Part shown: piece by piece, positions 46,001 to 54,889 of the stretch
Numbering within the stretch: the stretch's first letter is position 1
Layout: each line of letters starts with the position of its first letter
Assembly (NCBI RefSeq): GCF_016811915.1
Contig: NZ_CP069127.1
Coordinates: 1,828,001-1,892,000 of the forward strand
DNA length: 64,000 nt
Origin: Brevibacillus choshinensis
GTDB taxonomy: Bacteria > Bacillota > Bacilli > Brevibacillales > Brevibacillaceae
Direction: 5' to 3'
Notes under the pieces: model-generated
Databases searched by the model: none
Seen by the model: only the letters and a program-made list of their open reading frames with translations
Told to the model about the DNA's origin: nothing
Made by a program: the position numbers and the translations under genes

Positions 46001-46947
46001 CAGACGCATTGCTTGAAGTTCGCGATTTGAAAAAGTACTTTTCCACCGGCGGGGATTTTGAGCTGAAAGCTGTAGATGGGGTTTCCTTCACCATTCAAAG
46101 GGGGGAGACGCTGGGGCTGGTGGGAGAGAGCGGCTGCGGCAAGTCGACCCTCGGGCGCACGATCATCCGCCTCTATGAAAATACCGGCGGTGAAGTGATT
46201 TTCAAAGGAAAGAACGTACATCAGCTGCGCGGCAAGGACGCAGGGCAGTTCAACCGGGACGTCCAGATGATCTTTCAGGATCCGCAGGCCAGCCTGAATC
46301 CGCGCATGACCGTAGAAGACATCATCGCAGAGGGGCTGGACATCCATGGGCTTTCCAAAGGCATGCGCCGGGAGCGGGTAGCCGAGCTTTTATCACTCGT
46401 CGGCTTGCACAAGGATCATGCGCAGCGGTTCCCCCATGAATTCAGCGGCGGGCAGCGTCAGCGAATCGGAATCGCCAGGGCTCTCGCGGTAGAGCCCGAA
46501 TTCATCATCGCGGACGAGCCCATTTCCGCGCTCGACGTTTCCATCCAGGCGCAGGTCGTCAATTTGCTTGAAGATCTGCAGCGGGACAAAGGGTTGACGT
46601 ATTTGTTCATCGCCCATGATCTGTCGATGGTAAAACATATCTCCAACCGGATCGGCGTCATGTATTTGGGGAAAATGGTCGAGCTCGCTGCCAGCCATGC
46701 TTTGTACGCGAGACCGCTTCATCCTTATACGAAAGCGCTGCTCTCCTCCGTTCCGGTGCCTGACCCCACCATGAAGCGGGAGCGCATCGTTTTGCAAGGA
46801 GATCTGCCGAGTCCGGCCAACAAGCCGAGCGGATGCGGGTTTCGGACGAGATGTCCTGCTGCGATGGAGCGATGCGCACAGGTGGAGCCGATTTGGAAGG
46901 AAGCGGAAGCGGGCCACTGGGTGGCTTGTCATTTATTCGAGGACTAA
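45997..46947 (+). CDS. oppF: Oligopeptide ABC transporter ATP-binding protein
   Basis: 316 residues; second ATPase of the peptide importer. Walker [10 protein letters not shown], signature [15 protein letters not shown], Walker [14 protein letters not shown], then the HPY extension with [18 protein letters not shown] 45997 overlaps the oppD stop and follows GGAGGCAAGG nearby. Last gene of the sigma-54 associated gene set, ending in a strong terminator. Confidence 0.93.
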   Translation: MTDALLEVRDLKKYFSTGGDFELKAVDGVSFTIQRGETLGLVGESGCGKSTLGRTIIRLYENTGGEVIFKGKNVHQLRGKDAGQFNRDVQMIFQDPQASLNPRMTVEDIIAEGLDIHGLSKGMRRERVAELLSLVGLHKDHAQRFPHEFSGGQRQRIGIARALAVEPEFIIADEPISALDVSIQAQVVNLLEDLQRDKGLTYLFIAHDLSMVKHISNRIGVMYLGKMVELAASHALYARPLHPYTKALLSSVPVPDPTMKRERIVLQGDLPSPANKPSGCGFRTRCPAAMERCAQVEPIWKEAEAGHWVACHLFED

Positions 46948-46962
46948 CAGATCAATAGGGAA

Positions 46963-47000
46963 AAGAGACGTTCGCATCAGAACGTCTCTTTGTGTTTTCG
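46963..47000 (+). terminator. Intrinsic terminator of the opp gene set
   Basis: AAGAGACGTTC (46963-46973) pairs perfectly with GAACGTCTCTT (46980-46990) around a 6-nt loop; T-rich tail. Confidence 0.88.
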
Positions 47001-47084
47001 TTTTTGATTTTAGGAAACTCTCACCCTTCACGACGCTATTCCCCGCATCGAAAAGGCAGCAAAGATGTGAGAGCGGCAGCTTCT

Positions 47085-47462
47085 TTACGCGTAATAGAAG
47101 CAGGTGAGGACAAGGGAAAACAAGATCATGCCGAAACCGGATACGAGGAATAGAGACGTTCCGGTACGCAGGATCGCCTCTTTTTTTCGCTGAAAGGAAG
47201 GGTCGTCAGCCGAATAAAGATCACTGTCCAGGACGCGTGGCTTGCGGAAAAAAAGTTCCTTCAATTGCTGGAGGCCTCGCGCGAACGCGGTGAAGAACCC
47301 GGATCGGATGACGAGAGCGATGCAGCCGAAGATCACGAAAAAGAGCCCGAAAAGAAAGCTCTGGTTAATGAGTGGAAGCAAGGCCGATGTCTGGGCGATG
47401 AGCCCTAGCGCGACGCTGCTTGCCATGACCAACGCGAGAAGAGAGTACGTCCATTTTTTCAA
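47085..47462 (-). CDS. Small membrane protein (DUF3899-like)
   Basis: 125 residues with three hydrophobic spans: SLLALVMASSVALGLI, FLFGLFFVIFGCIALVI and FLVSGFGMILFSLVLTCFY. A conserved-looking FRKPRVLDSDLYSADDPSF loop lies between the second and third. The pattern recalls DUF3899 proteins of bacilli, but I am not certain. It is 16 nt downstream of the LysR-type gene and on the same strand, so may be co-transcribed. Function unknown. Confidence 0.65.
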   Translation of the reverse strand: MKKWTYSLLALVMASSVALGLIAQTSALLPLINQSFLFGLFFVIFGCIALVIRSGFFTAFARGLQQLKELFFRKPRVLDSDLYSADDPSFQRKKEAILRTGTSLFLVSGFGMILFSLVLTCFYYA

Positions 47463-47478
47463 GGTAAGTGCACGTCCT

Positions 47479-48357
47479 TTACTTCGATGTGAATGTGGAA
47501 AAAAATCGCTCCGCTTCCCGCAAAAATGCCAAGATGGATGGCGAGCATTCGTGGAGGGAACGGACGACGAGCCCGATCTGCCGATAGACAGGGGGCGAAA
47601 GCTCTATCGCTTTTACTTGGGGAAGTGTTGGTGGCAGCGTGAGCGTGGGAACGACGGTCACGCCGATTCCGGCTTCCACCATTGCGAGAATGGTCGCGTT
47701 GTCCACGACTTCGTATTTAATCTGCGGCTTCAGCTGTCTTCTACCGAATTCCTGATGGAGCAGGAGCTCACAGCCAGCCATAGGCATGATAAAGGGCTCT
47801 TGTGCGAGCTGCTCGAAGGTGACAGTCCCTTCCTTTGCCAGGGGATGCTGCGCAGACACGACAGCCGTAAGTGGATCTTGCATCAGTGTCATCCCATCCA
47901 ACCCTTCCTCCGGGAGGACATGGAATCCAACGTCGATTACTCCGGTGCGTATCCACTCTTTGATTTCCGGATACGTTCCCTCAAAAAGGCGCGTTTCCAA
48001 GTGAGGATGCAGGCTGCCCAGCTCTCGAATGAGCGGAAGCACCAAATGCTCGGTGGCACTCGGGAAAGAGCCGATGCGAATGGTCGTATGGAGCAGGCCA
48101 GAAGATTGGGAGGCAATCTCTTTGATTCGGGACGAATGCGCCAAGATCACCCGTGCCGAGGAGACGATTTCTTCGCCGGCTGCCGTAAGCGTAACGCCAG
48201 TGCGATTTCGTACAAACAGGGAGATGCCCAGCTCTTTCTCCAAGGAACCGATGGTATGACTCACTCCGGATTGACTCAGGCCGATCTCCTCCCCAGCCCG
48301 CGTAAAGTTGCCGATATTCGCAACAGCTACCAGTACCTCCATTTGAAACAAGGTCAT
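47479..48357 (-). CDS. LysR-family transcriptional regulator
   Basis: 292 residues. The N-terminal winged HTH is complete (FQMEVLVAVANIGNFTRAGEEIGLSQSGVSHTIGSLEKELG), followed by the two-lobed effector domain from about residue 90 (TIRIGSFPSATEHLVLPLI). ATG 48357 follows GAAAGG. It is divergent from a phzF-like gene and a palindrome lies in the 127-bp gap, so it probably controls that gene and itself. Confidence 0.9.
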   Translation of the reverse strand: MTLFQMEVLVAVANIGNFTRAGEEIGLSQSGVSHTIGSLEKELGISLFVRNRTGVTLTAAGEEIVSSARVILAHSSRIKEIASQSSGLLHTTIRIGSFPSATEHLVLPLIRELGSLHPHLETRLFEGTYPEIKEWIRTGVIDVGFHVLPEEGLDGMTLMQDPLTAVVSAQHPLAKEGTVTFEQLAQEPFIMPMAGCELLLHQEFGRRQLKPQIKYEVVDNATILAMVEAGIGVTVVPTLTLPPTLPQVKAIELSPPVYRQIGLVVRSLHECSPSILAFLREAERFFSTFTSK

Positions 48358-48385
48358 GCCTCTCGTCCTTTCATGAAGGAAATAT

Positions 48386-48398
48386 CATGCCTAGCATG
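48386..48398. promoter_or_regulatory. Candidate LysR-type operator
   Basis: CATGC-CTA-GCATG, a perfect 5-bp palindrome with 3-nt centre, inside T-N11-A, located 29 bp from the LysR start codon. Confidence 0.5.
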
Positions 48399-48484
48399 GG
48401 AAACTCTCATTTTACACAGAATCGCGGGAGAATTATGATAATGACCAAGGAAGCAGACGCGATTCATTCAAAGGAGAGAGCGAA

Positions 48485-49393
48485 ATGAAATTGGTGAATG
48501 TTTATCACGTGGACGCCTTTACAAAGGACCCCTTCGCCGGGAATCCCGCTGGCGTGGTTCCGGATGCTGATACTTTGACTGTACAGCAAATGCAGCAGAT
48601 TGCCAACGAGCTGAACCTGCCAGAGTCGGCCTTTTTGATGCAGAGTGATCATCCAGAGGCTGATTATCGCATCCGTTATTTTACCCCTACCACGGAGATC
48701 AACTTTTGCGGGCATGCCACAGTCGGGTCATCCTGGCTTCTCGCGACGGAGCGCGGATGGCTGGAAAAGGGCCGCCCCATCGTTTTCGAGACAAATGTCG
48801 GACTCATTCCAGTCGCGCTGGAAGTGGAAGCAGGGAAGCTGCAAAAGGTGACGATGACACAGATCAGCCCCTCTGTGCGGGAGATAGACTTGAATCAGGA
48901 GGAGGTCGCGCGAATGGTCGGGATTCGACCGGAAGACCTGGATGATCGCTATCCGATGAAACTGGCTTCGACGGGTGGCTTGCATCTGCTGGTGCCTGTC
49001 CGGACGAGGGAGGCGATTGATCGGGCCATTCCGGTCTTGTCAGAATTGGGGGCTTTGAACAAAGAGCACGGCATCACCACGACTCATCTGTTTACGTGGG
49101 ATGCGCCAGAAGGATATGACGTGTACACCCGTGATTTTGCCCCGGCGATCGGGATACCTGAGGATCCGGTCACAGGTGCAGCCAATGGAGCTTTGTCAGG
49201 CTATTTTGCCCTCGAAGGCTTTTTGGGAGAAGGAGAAATCCACCAGCTAGTAATCGGCCAGGGTCATGCGATGGGTCGACCAGGAACACTGACTGTTACT
49301 GTCGAGACAGCAGGAGCTGATCCCGTCATTCATGTCGGAGGTGCCGCGCATATCACCATCGCGGGTCAGCTCCGTCTTAGAGAGGACCTGTGA
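48485..49393 (+). CDS. PhzF-family isomerase/epimerase-like protein
   Basis: 302 residues, a complete PhzF fold: VYHVDAFTKDPFAGNPAGVV, LPESAFLM (the catalytic Glu), RYFTPTTEINFCGHATVGS in the first half, and DYT/FAPAIGIPEDPVTGAANGAL with GQGHAMGRPG in the second. Family members isomerise small carboxylic acids; no phenazine genes are nearby, so the substrate is unknown. ATG 48485 follows AAGGAGAG. Likely regulated by the divergent LysR protein. Confidence 0.88.
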   Translation: MKLVNVYHVDAFTKDPFAGNPAGVVPDADTLTVQQMQQIANELNLPESAFLMQSDHPEADYRIRYFTPTTEINFCGHATVGSSWLLATERGWLEKGRPIVFETNVGLIPVALEVEAGKLQKVTMTQISPSVREIDLNQEEVARMVGIRPEDLDDRYPMKLASTGGLHLLVPVRTREAIDRAIPVLSELGALNKEHGITTTHLFTWDAPEGYDVYTRDFAPAIGIPEDPVTGAANGALSGYFALEGFLGEGEIHQLVIGQGHAMGRPGTLTVTVETAGADPVIHVGGAAHITIAGQLRLREDL

Positions 49394-49401
49394 AATAGGA
49401 G

Positions 49402-49444
49402 CAGCCCCCGTCAAGTCCGCTTCAGCCGGATTGACGGGGCTTTT
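49402..49444. terminator. Intrinsic terminator
   Basis: GCCCCCGTCAAGTCCG pairs with CCGGATTGACGGGGC with minor mismatches, then TTTT. Confidence 0.85.
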
Positions 49445-49471
49445 ACATTTGGGTGGTGATTGGGGAGTGGT

Positions 49472-50430
49472 TCAATACGGCTGCCAGCGCAGCTTGCGTG
49501 CCTGTGCAAAGCGCTCCTCCACATAGGGCCAATGAACGATGTTCCACCAGGCCTCCACGTATTTATCCCGCTCGTTTTGGTACTGGAGAAAATAAGAATG
49601 CTCCCAGACGTCTAGGGCGAGAAGGGGATGGTATCCCATTGCGAAAGATTTTGATGTTTTTCAGCCGTCAGGATCTCCAGATGCTGCGCGCGCGGGGCCC
49701 AGACCAGGATCGCCCAGCCAGGTCCCTCCACTTTGATGGCCGCCTGCGTGAAATGCTTTTTAAACGCATCAAAGGAGCCGAAGTAGCGTTTGATCGCTTC
49801 AGCGAGATCTCCGCTCGGCTCACCGCCGCCATTTGGGCTCATGGAAGGCCAGAAGATCGTATGCAGGTAGTGACCGGCTCCGTTGAAGGCAAGCTCCCGC
49901 TCCCAATGACGAACCAGATCAAAATTTCCATTTGCGCGGGCTTCTGCCAGCTTCACCTCGGCCGTATTCAGATCATCGACGTACTTTTTGTGCAGCTTAT
50001 CGTGATGGATGCGCATGGTATCGGCATCGATGTATGGCTCCAACGCTTGATAGTCATAAGGAAGCGGGGGAAGGGTATGGCGTCCAGCATTGACTGGGCG
50101 TGCGACGGGTACCGGCTCGCGCTGGGCGGGGTACGAGACAGGGGTTACGACTGTCTCAGCCGCGTCCTGTTCATTCAGCTGTACGAGTCGCAGGAAACGG
50201 TGAAACTGCTCCTGGACTTCTTCAGCTTTGGCAACCATTTGGGGAAGCTCTTCTAACTCGCTGCTTGTGTTCAATCGTTTCGCTTTTCTGCCCAGCTGCG
50301 TGAAAGTTTCCTCGAATTTGTGCAAATGGCGTTCCAACTCGCGGTTCAATTTCTTGTGGCTCCTCAAATGCTTTATCCATTGGCGTCCCCATTGGCTCCA
50401 ATCTTGAAGCTGTCTCGTTTGCTCTTCCAA
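49472..50430 (-). pseudogene. sodF: Superoxide dismutase (SodF-like, Fe/Mn) interrupted by a frameshift
   Basis: TTG 50430 follows AGGAGG at 8 nt. A helical N-terminal extension (about 110 residues) precedes the Fe/Mn-SOD domain (HTLPPLPYDYQALEPYID, RIHHDKLHKKY with the first metal His, AGHYLHTIFWPSM with the second, and EGPGWAILVW). The frame meets TAG at 49612, yielding 272 aa. Reading one base back at a run of four C (49624-49627) restores the missing part: PLLALDVWEHSYF with the Asp and His metal ligands, and continues to a stop at 49472. A five-C tract would give an intact 319-aa protein. It is a real single-base loss, an error in a homopolymer, or less likely programmed frameshifting. 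Confidence 0.8.
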
Positions 50431-50600
50431 TGAACATTCCTCCTGCCATAGGCGATTCTCTCTCCCAAGGTATGAAAAACGCCCAGAGAAGGTGCGGCAT
50501 TCGCGGAGTACAAGAAATTTAAACCCCGCATATGGTAGTAGCACACATGTCAGAGTGGTATGCTGTACTATATTCATCACAACAGGGGAGACACAACTGC

Positions 50601-51425
50601 ATGAGTAGAGAGCGAGCGATAGCCGTCATTGATTCAGGAGTAGGAGGATTAACCGTAGCCAAGGAAGTCATGCGTCAGCTGCCAGGGGAACGGATTCTAT
50701 ATGTAGGTGACAATGCACGTTGTCCGTACGGCTCCAAATCGCCGGAGGACATTCGTGCCTACAGTTTTCAAATGATTGATTTTGTGATGAACACCCCGCT
50801 TAAGGCGTTGGTCATCGCTTGCAACACCGCGACAGCGGTCGTTTTGGAGGAAGCAAAAGCAAATCTGCCGCTCCCTGTCATCGGGGTCATTGATCCCGGG
50901 GCGCGTGCGGCTGTCCAAGCGACCAAGAGCGGTCATATCGGGGTCATCGGTACTGAAACGACGATCCGTACAAAAGCTTATGAGCGCGCATTGCTGCGAG
51001 TTGGGCAAGATCTTACCGTGACGGGCATGGCCTGTCCCGCTTTTGTGCCACTGGTGGAGAACCATATGGCCGACTCGGATGAAGCGCGGCGTGCGGTGAG
51101 AGAGACGCTGGCTCCGCTTGTGGGGCAAGAGCTGGACACATTGATTCTCGGATGCACGCACTACCCGCTGCTGGCGCCCATCATCCAAGAAGTGATGGGG
51201 GATCAGGTCACCTTGATCAACTCCGCAGAGGAAACAGCGCGAGAGCTTTCCCAGCAGATCGCGGCGATTGGGGAAAATGCGCAGACTGCTTCCTCGATCA
51301 GCGCACCTTCGCACTTGTTCGTGACGAGTGGTGAGACAGACCGCTTCCGCTCGATTGCGGAAGAATGGCTGGGGTGCCATGTGCATGTCATGCATCACAC
51401 CTTGGAAAAGTCTTTTCAATCGTAA
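50601..51425 (+). CDS. murI: Glutamate racemase
   Basis: 274 residues; makes D-glutamate for peptidoglycan. IAVIDSGVGGLTVAKEV, YVGDNARCPYGSKS and ALVIACNTATAV (first catalytic Cys), then GCTHYPLL (second Cys) match MurI/RacE. I chose ATG 50601 behind GGGGAG (10 nt); the in-frame start at 50532 adds residues unlike the family. It opens the murI-gerM-rph-rdgB-yfcE gene order known from Bacillus. Confidence 0.95.
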   Translation: MSRERAIAVIDSGVGGLTVAKEVMRQLPGERILYVGDNARCPYGSKSPEDIRAYSFQMIDFVMNTPLKALVIACNTATAVVLEEAKANLPLPVIGVIDPGARAAVQATKSGHIGVIGTETTIRTKAYERALLRVGQDLTVTGMACPAFVPLVENHMADSDEARRAVRETLAPLVGQELDTLILGCTHYPLLAPIIQEVMGDQVTLINSAEETARELSQQIAAIGENAQTASSISAPSHLFVTSGETDRFRSIAEEWLGCHVHVMHHTLEKSFQS

Positions 51426-51440
51426 TTGCCGACTTTCAAC

Positions 51441-51470
51441 GCATAAACCCAAGCCCTGCTCGTATACATG
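51441..51470 (+). promoter_or_regulatory. Possible sigma-E promoter of gerM
   Basis: GCATAAA, 15-nt spacer, TATACATG, compared with sigma-E KMATATT-N14-CATACA-T: a partial match, 32 nt before ATG 51503. Confidence 0.35.
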
Positions 51471-51502
51471 GTAGTACAAAGTGTCTGGAGGAGGGCTGGG
51501 AA

Positions 51503-52555
51503 ATGAAGATACGAAGCATTGGCCAAGCGACAGCTGTTCTAGGAGTCAGCGCCTTGCTGCTGTCGGGCTGCGGTCTCTTTGGCCCGGAAAAGGAAGCGAC
51601 GAGTATTGATGCTCCGCCGCAGTCGCAGGTGGCGGTTGAATTGCCCGACGCGACTGCGCCTGCTGATAGCTCTGCGCAAGGAACAGAGACTGCCGTCAAA
51701 GGAACCGCGGAGCGAACCGTTTATCTTTTGGATGCAAACGGGTACGTGGTGCCCGTGTCATTGACGCTTCCCAAAGAGGAAGGGGTCGCCAAGCAGATCC
51801 TGAGCTACATGGTCAAGGGAGGTCCTGTAGAGAGCTTGCTGCAGGGAGGCTTTACCGCCGTTCTGCCTCAAGGGACGGAAGTAAAAGGCATCGTGATCAA
51901 GAACGGAGTGGCTACGATCGACTTCTCCAAAGAGTTTAAAGGGTATGAGGAGAAGGACGAAAAACGGATTCTGGACGCCGTGACTCGAGCTATGACCGAA
52001 TTTAGCAATGTGAAGACGGTTCAGATCTGGGTAAACGGCACCCCGCTGACTGAGATGCCGGCGGCAAGCACGCCAATCACTCAGCTCGATCGCGGCCATG
52101 GCGTCAACCTCGAGCTGGCGGATGGCGCAGTGCCAGGCAACACGTCTTCCGTCACCGTTTTCTTCCAGGGGCAGCTCGATGACTCGCGCACGTATTTTGT
52201 GCCCGTCACCCGTCTGGTCCCTGCCACGGCAGACATAGCGAAGGCGACTGTCGAAGAGCTGATCAAAGGACCGAAAGAAGGCTCCCAGCTGTTCAGTTCC
52301 TTGCTTCGCACGACCCGTGTCCTGGATGTGAAGCAGGAAAAGGATCTGCTCACCGTTAACTTGAGCAGCGACATTCTCAAGTATGACGATGGCAAGGAGG
52401 CAAGCCCGGAAGCATTGGAGTCTCTCGTCCTGTCCTTGACGGAGAGCACGGGCATTCCGAAAGTGCAGCTGCTGGTAGAAGGGAAACCGCTCTCCAATGC
52501 AGACTACACCAAGCCGGTGAGCCGTCCTGTCCAGCTCAATCCGATGCAGTTTTAA
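51503..52555 (+). CDS. gerM: GerM-domain sporulation/germination lipoprotein
   Basis: 350 residues. The signal peptide ends in LLLSGC (lipobox Cys23). Two GerM domains follow: one around residues 70-180 (TVYLLDANGYVVPVSLTLP, FKGYEEKDEKRILDAV, VQIWVNGTPL), one around 210-335 (VTVFFQGQLDDSRTYFVPVTR, VEELIKGP, VQLLVEGKPL). In Bacillus GerM helps assemble the sporulation septum and the channel between mother cell and forespore. ATG 51503 follows GGAGGAGGGCTGGG. The neighbours murI and rph match the Bacillus order. Confidence 0.92.
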   Translation: MKIRSIGQATAVLGVSALLLSGCGLFGPEKEATSIDAPPQSQVAVELPDATAPADSSAQGTETAVKGTAERTVYLLDANGYVVPVSLTLPKEEGVAKQILSYMVKGGPVESLLQGGFTAVLPQGTEVKGIVIKNGVATIDFSKEFKGYEEKDEKRILDAVTRAMTEFSNVKTVQIWVNGTPLTEMPAASTPITQLDRGHGVNLELADGAVPGNTSSVTVFFQGQLDDSRTYFVPVTRLVPATADIAKATVEELIKGPKEGSQLFSSLLRTTRVLDVKQEKDLLTVNLSSDILKYDDGKEASPEALESLVLSLTESTGIPKVQLLVEGKPLSNADYTKPVSRPVQLNPMQF

Positions 52556-52572
52556 TCCAATTCAGGTGCACG

Positions 52573-52602
52573 AACACGCTCGATTTTCCGGGCGTGTTTT
52601 TT
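52573..52602 (+). terminator. Intrinsic terminator after gerM
   Basis: AACACGC (52573-52579) pairs with GCGTGTT (52592-52598), then six T. Confidence 0.85.
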
Positions 52603-52711
52603 GCGCGGACAGGGAGGCTCTCCACAAAGACCAGCCCCCTGCCAACATCGAACTTGCCGATCGCAACCTTTTTTCAGGCAGAGGAATACAGCCGTCCATG
52701 ATTCATGCGAA

Positions 52712-52732
52712 TATTTGCAATTGATGCAAATA
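52712..52732. promoter_or_regulatory. Palindrome upstream of rph
   Basis: TATTTGCA-ATTGA-TGCAAATA, perfect 8-bp arms, 45 nt upstream of the rph -10 element. Possible operator. Confidence 0.4.
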
Positions 52733-52773
52733 GCCAGTAGGCGTTTGATCAGTGGCAGACCAAATCCTGCCTC

Positions 52774-52782
52774 TGGTATAAT
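52774..52782 (+). promoter_or_regulatory. Sigma-A extended -10 of the rph operon
   Basis: TGGTATAAT, an extended -10 (TGN-TATAAT). No strong -35 was seen, which is common with an extended -10. Confidence 0.6.
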
Positions 52783-52820
52783 GAGCGAAGTGTACCAAAG
52801 CGATTTAGGAGGAACTTGGA

Positions 52821-53582
52821 ATGAGAGTGGATGGCCGCGCCCATGACCAATTGCGCCCGATTACCATTACGCGCAATTACATTAAACACGCAGAAGGATC
52901 TTGCCTGATTGAAGTAGGAGACACAAAGGTGATTTGCACGGCTACCTTGGAGGAGAGGGTACCGCCGTTTATGCGTGGTGGCGGGAAGGGATGGATCACA
53001 GCCGAGTACTCCATGCTCCCGCGTGCGACAGCTACGCGAAATGCACGGGAGTCGTCCAAAGGAAAAGTAGGCGGACGTACGATGGAGATCCAGCGCCTGA
53101 TCGGACGCGCTCTGCGTTCCGTTGTTCATTTGGAAGCAATGGGTGAGAGAACGATTTGGATCGATTGCGACGTGATTCAAGCAGATGGCGGCACGAGAAC
53201 CGCTTCTATTACCGGGGCATTCGTGGCGATGGTCGACGCGATGCAAAAGCTCGTGGCTAGCGGTGCGTGGAAACAGCTTCCCCTCCACGATTTCCTGGCA
53301 GCTACTTCGGTAGGAGTCATCGGGGAAGAGACGCTGCTGGACTTGAATTATAAAGAAGACTCGACCGCCACTGTCGATATGAACGTGGTGATGACTGGCA
53401 AAGGCAAATTTGTCGAGCTCCAGGGAACAGGAGAGGATGCGCCATTTACCGCAGATCAGCTGCAGGACATGATCGCGCTCGCCAAATCCGGGATCAATCA
53501 GCTGATTGCCGGCCAAAAACAAGCATTGGCAGATGTGCCGTTGACGTTTGCCGACAACGTAGCGGAGGAGAGCCATGTCTGA
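52821..53582 (+). CDS. rph: Ribonuclease PH
   Basis: 253 residues; phosphorolytic 3'-5' exonuclease that trims tRNA 3' ends. [69 protein letters not shown] and [16 protein letters not shown] match the family along the full length. ATG 52821 follows TTAGGAGG. It overlaps rdgB by 8 nt. Confidence 0.96.
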   Translation: MRVDGRAHDQLRPITITRNYIKHAEGSCLIEVGDTKVICTATLEERVPPFMRGGGKGWITAEYSMLPRATATRNARESSKGKVGGRTMEIQRLIGRALRSVVHLEAMGERTIWIDCDVIQADGGTRTASITGAFVAMVDAMQKLVASGAWKQLPLHDFLAATSVGVIGEETLLDLNYKEDSTATVDMNVVMTGKGKFVELQGTGEDAPFTADQLQDMIALAKSGINQLIAGQKQALADVPLTFADNVAEESHV

Positions 53583-54168
53583 TCGCAAACAGGTGGTTTT
53601 GGCCACGCGCAACCAGGGGAAAGTGAAGGAGTTTAACAAGCTCTTTGCCGAATTGGGCTGGGAAGGAATCAGTCTGGAGGGTTTTGACGGTGTTCCTGAA
53701 GTGGTGGAGGACGGAGATACGTTTGAAGCCAATGCCGTTAAAAAAGCAGTTACCATTTCTACATACTTAGGGTTGCCGGCAGTGGGAGACGATTCGGGTC
53801 TGGAAGTTGACGCTCTGCACGGCAGCCCAGGCGTATACTCCGCCCGTTATGCGGGCGAGAATGCGACCGACGAAGCAAACTGGCGTAAGCTCTTAGGAGA
53901 GATGGATTCCGTGCCGGATGAAGAACGTACCGCGCGTTTTCGCTGCACACTGGCGTTTGTGGAGCCAGGTCAAGACCCAGTCATTGCGACTGGAGCATGC
54001 GAGGGAGTCATCGCACGCGAGCCCGCGGGCACAAACGGCTTTGGCTACGATCCCGTCTTTTACTTGCCGCAGATGGGGAAAATGATGGCGCAGCTTTCGC
54101 CGGATGAGAAGAATCAAATCAGCCACAGAGCACGTGCCATGCGTCAATTGCTGGATGCGTTGAAATAG
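53575..54168 (+). CDS. rdgB: XTP/dITP diphosphatase (RdgB/HAM1)
   Basis: 197 residues; removes non-canonical purine triphosphates. [73 protein letters not shown] and the closing [10 protein letters not shown] are the family signatures. It overlaps rph and is followed by the phosphodiesterase gene after 54 nt. Confidence 0.95.
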   Translation: MSDRKQVVLATRNQGKVKEFNKLFAELGWEGISLEGFDGVPEVVEDGDTFEANAVKKAVTISTYLGLPAVGDDSGLEVDALHGSPGVYSARYAGENATDEANWRKLLGEMDSVPDEERTARFRCTLAFVEPGQDPVIATGACEGVIAREPAGTNGFGYDPVFYLPQMGKMMAQLSPDEKNQISHRARAMRQLLDALK

Positions 54169-54222
54169 TGGTTTTGGCTCCATCACGATTCGCAAAAGAG
54201 AGAACAGGAGAGTGAGGGCAGC

Positions 54223-54747
54223 ATGGGGATTCTGGTCATAAGCGATACCCACGGTCTGGTGAGGGAAGTTCAGAGGGTGACTGACAGGCATGCGGTGGAG
54301 AAAATGTTGCACTGTGGCGATTTTTGTGTCGATCACAATCGGGATCCCTTTTCCCGCATGACCCTCGTGCGAGGCAACTGCGACACGGCCAATGAAGTGC
54401 CGACCGAACAGGAGACGAAATGGCGCGACCTCCATATCCTGCAGACCCACGGGCATCTGTACGGCGTGAAAAGCACGCTTTTGCGCCTTCACTACCGCGC
54501 GGAGGAGACGGGCGCGAATGTCGTGATCTTTGGACACTCCCATGTTCCCGCATGCGGAGTGGTTCGGGACATTCTGTTCCTCAATCCGGGCAGCCTGCAA
54601 TTGCCGCGAGGCTTTGAAGTGCCCACTTACGCCATCATCGAACAGACAGGAGTGACGCAGAGTACGGTTCTCCTATCCGTTTCTTACTATGATCACCACG
54701 GGAATCCCGTCCGAAGTCTGGGAGGAAATTACTCCGTTAGACGTTGA
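54223..54747 (+). CDS. Metallophosphoesterase (YfcE/MJ0936 family)
   Basis: 174 residues with metal motifs ILVISDTHG, HCGDFCVD, LVRGNCD, LQTHGHLYG and FGHSHVPA, then FLNPGSLQLPRG: a complete two-metal phosphodiesterase site. Bacillus has an equivalent at this position (YsnB). Physiological substrate unknown. ATG 54223 follows AGGAGAG. No terminator was evident before the tig promoter. Confidence 0.9.
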   Translation: MGILVISDTHGLVREVQRVTDRHAVEKMLHCGDFCVDHNRDPFSRMTLVRGNCDTANEVPTEQETKWRDLHILQTHGHLYGVKSTLLRLHYRAEETGANVVIFGHSHVPACGVVRDILFLNPGSLQLPRGFEVPTYAIIEQTGVTQSTVLLSVSYYDHHGNPVRSLGGNYSVRR

Positions 54748-54759
54748 ATGAGAGGCTTG

Positions 54760-54787
54760 TTGAAAATGAAAAGATTTGTGCTATACT
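54760..54787 (+). promoter_or_regulatory. Sigma-A promoter of tig
   Basis: TTGAAA (54760-54765), 16-nt spacer, TATACT (54782-54787). A further TATAAT at 54796-54801 could be a second -10. Confidence 0.65.
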
Positions 54788-54815
54788 AGAATGGTTATAA
54801 TGGCTAGAATATTAT

Positions 54816-54854
54816 CGTCTGAGCCCGAATCAAGATTGCACGATCGGGCAGACG
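54816..54854 (+). promoter_or_regulatory. Stem-loop in the tig leader
   Basis: CGTCT-GA-GCCCGA, 15-nt loop, TCGGGC-AGACG: an 11-bp stem with a 2-nt bulge. It ends 35 nt before the start codon; no T run follows, so it is unlikely to be a terminator. Confidence 0.6.
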
Positions 54855-54889
54855 GTGTTCTTTGATCCAATCTAGGAGGGGAAGTTTAC

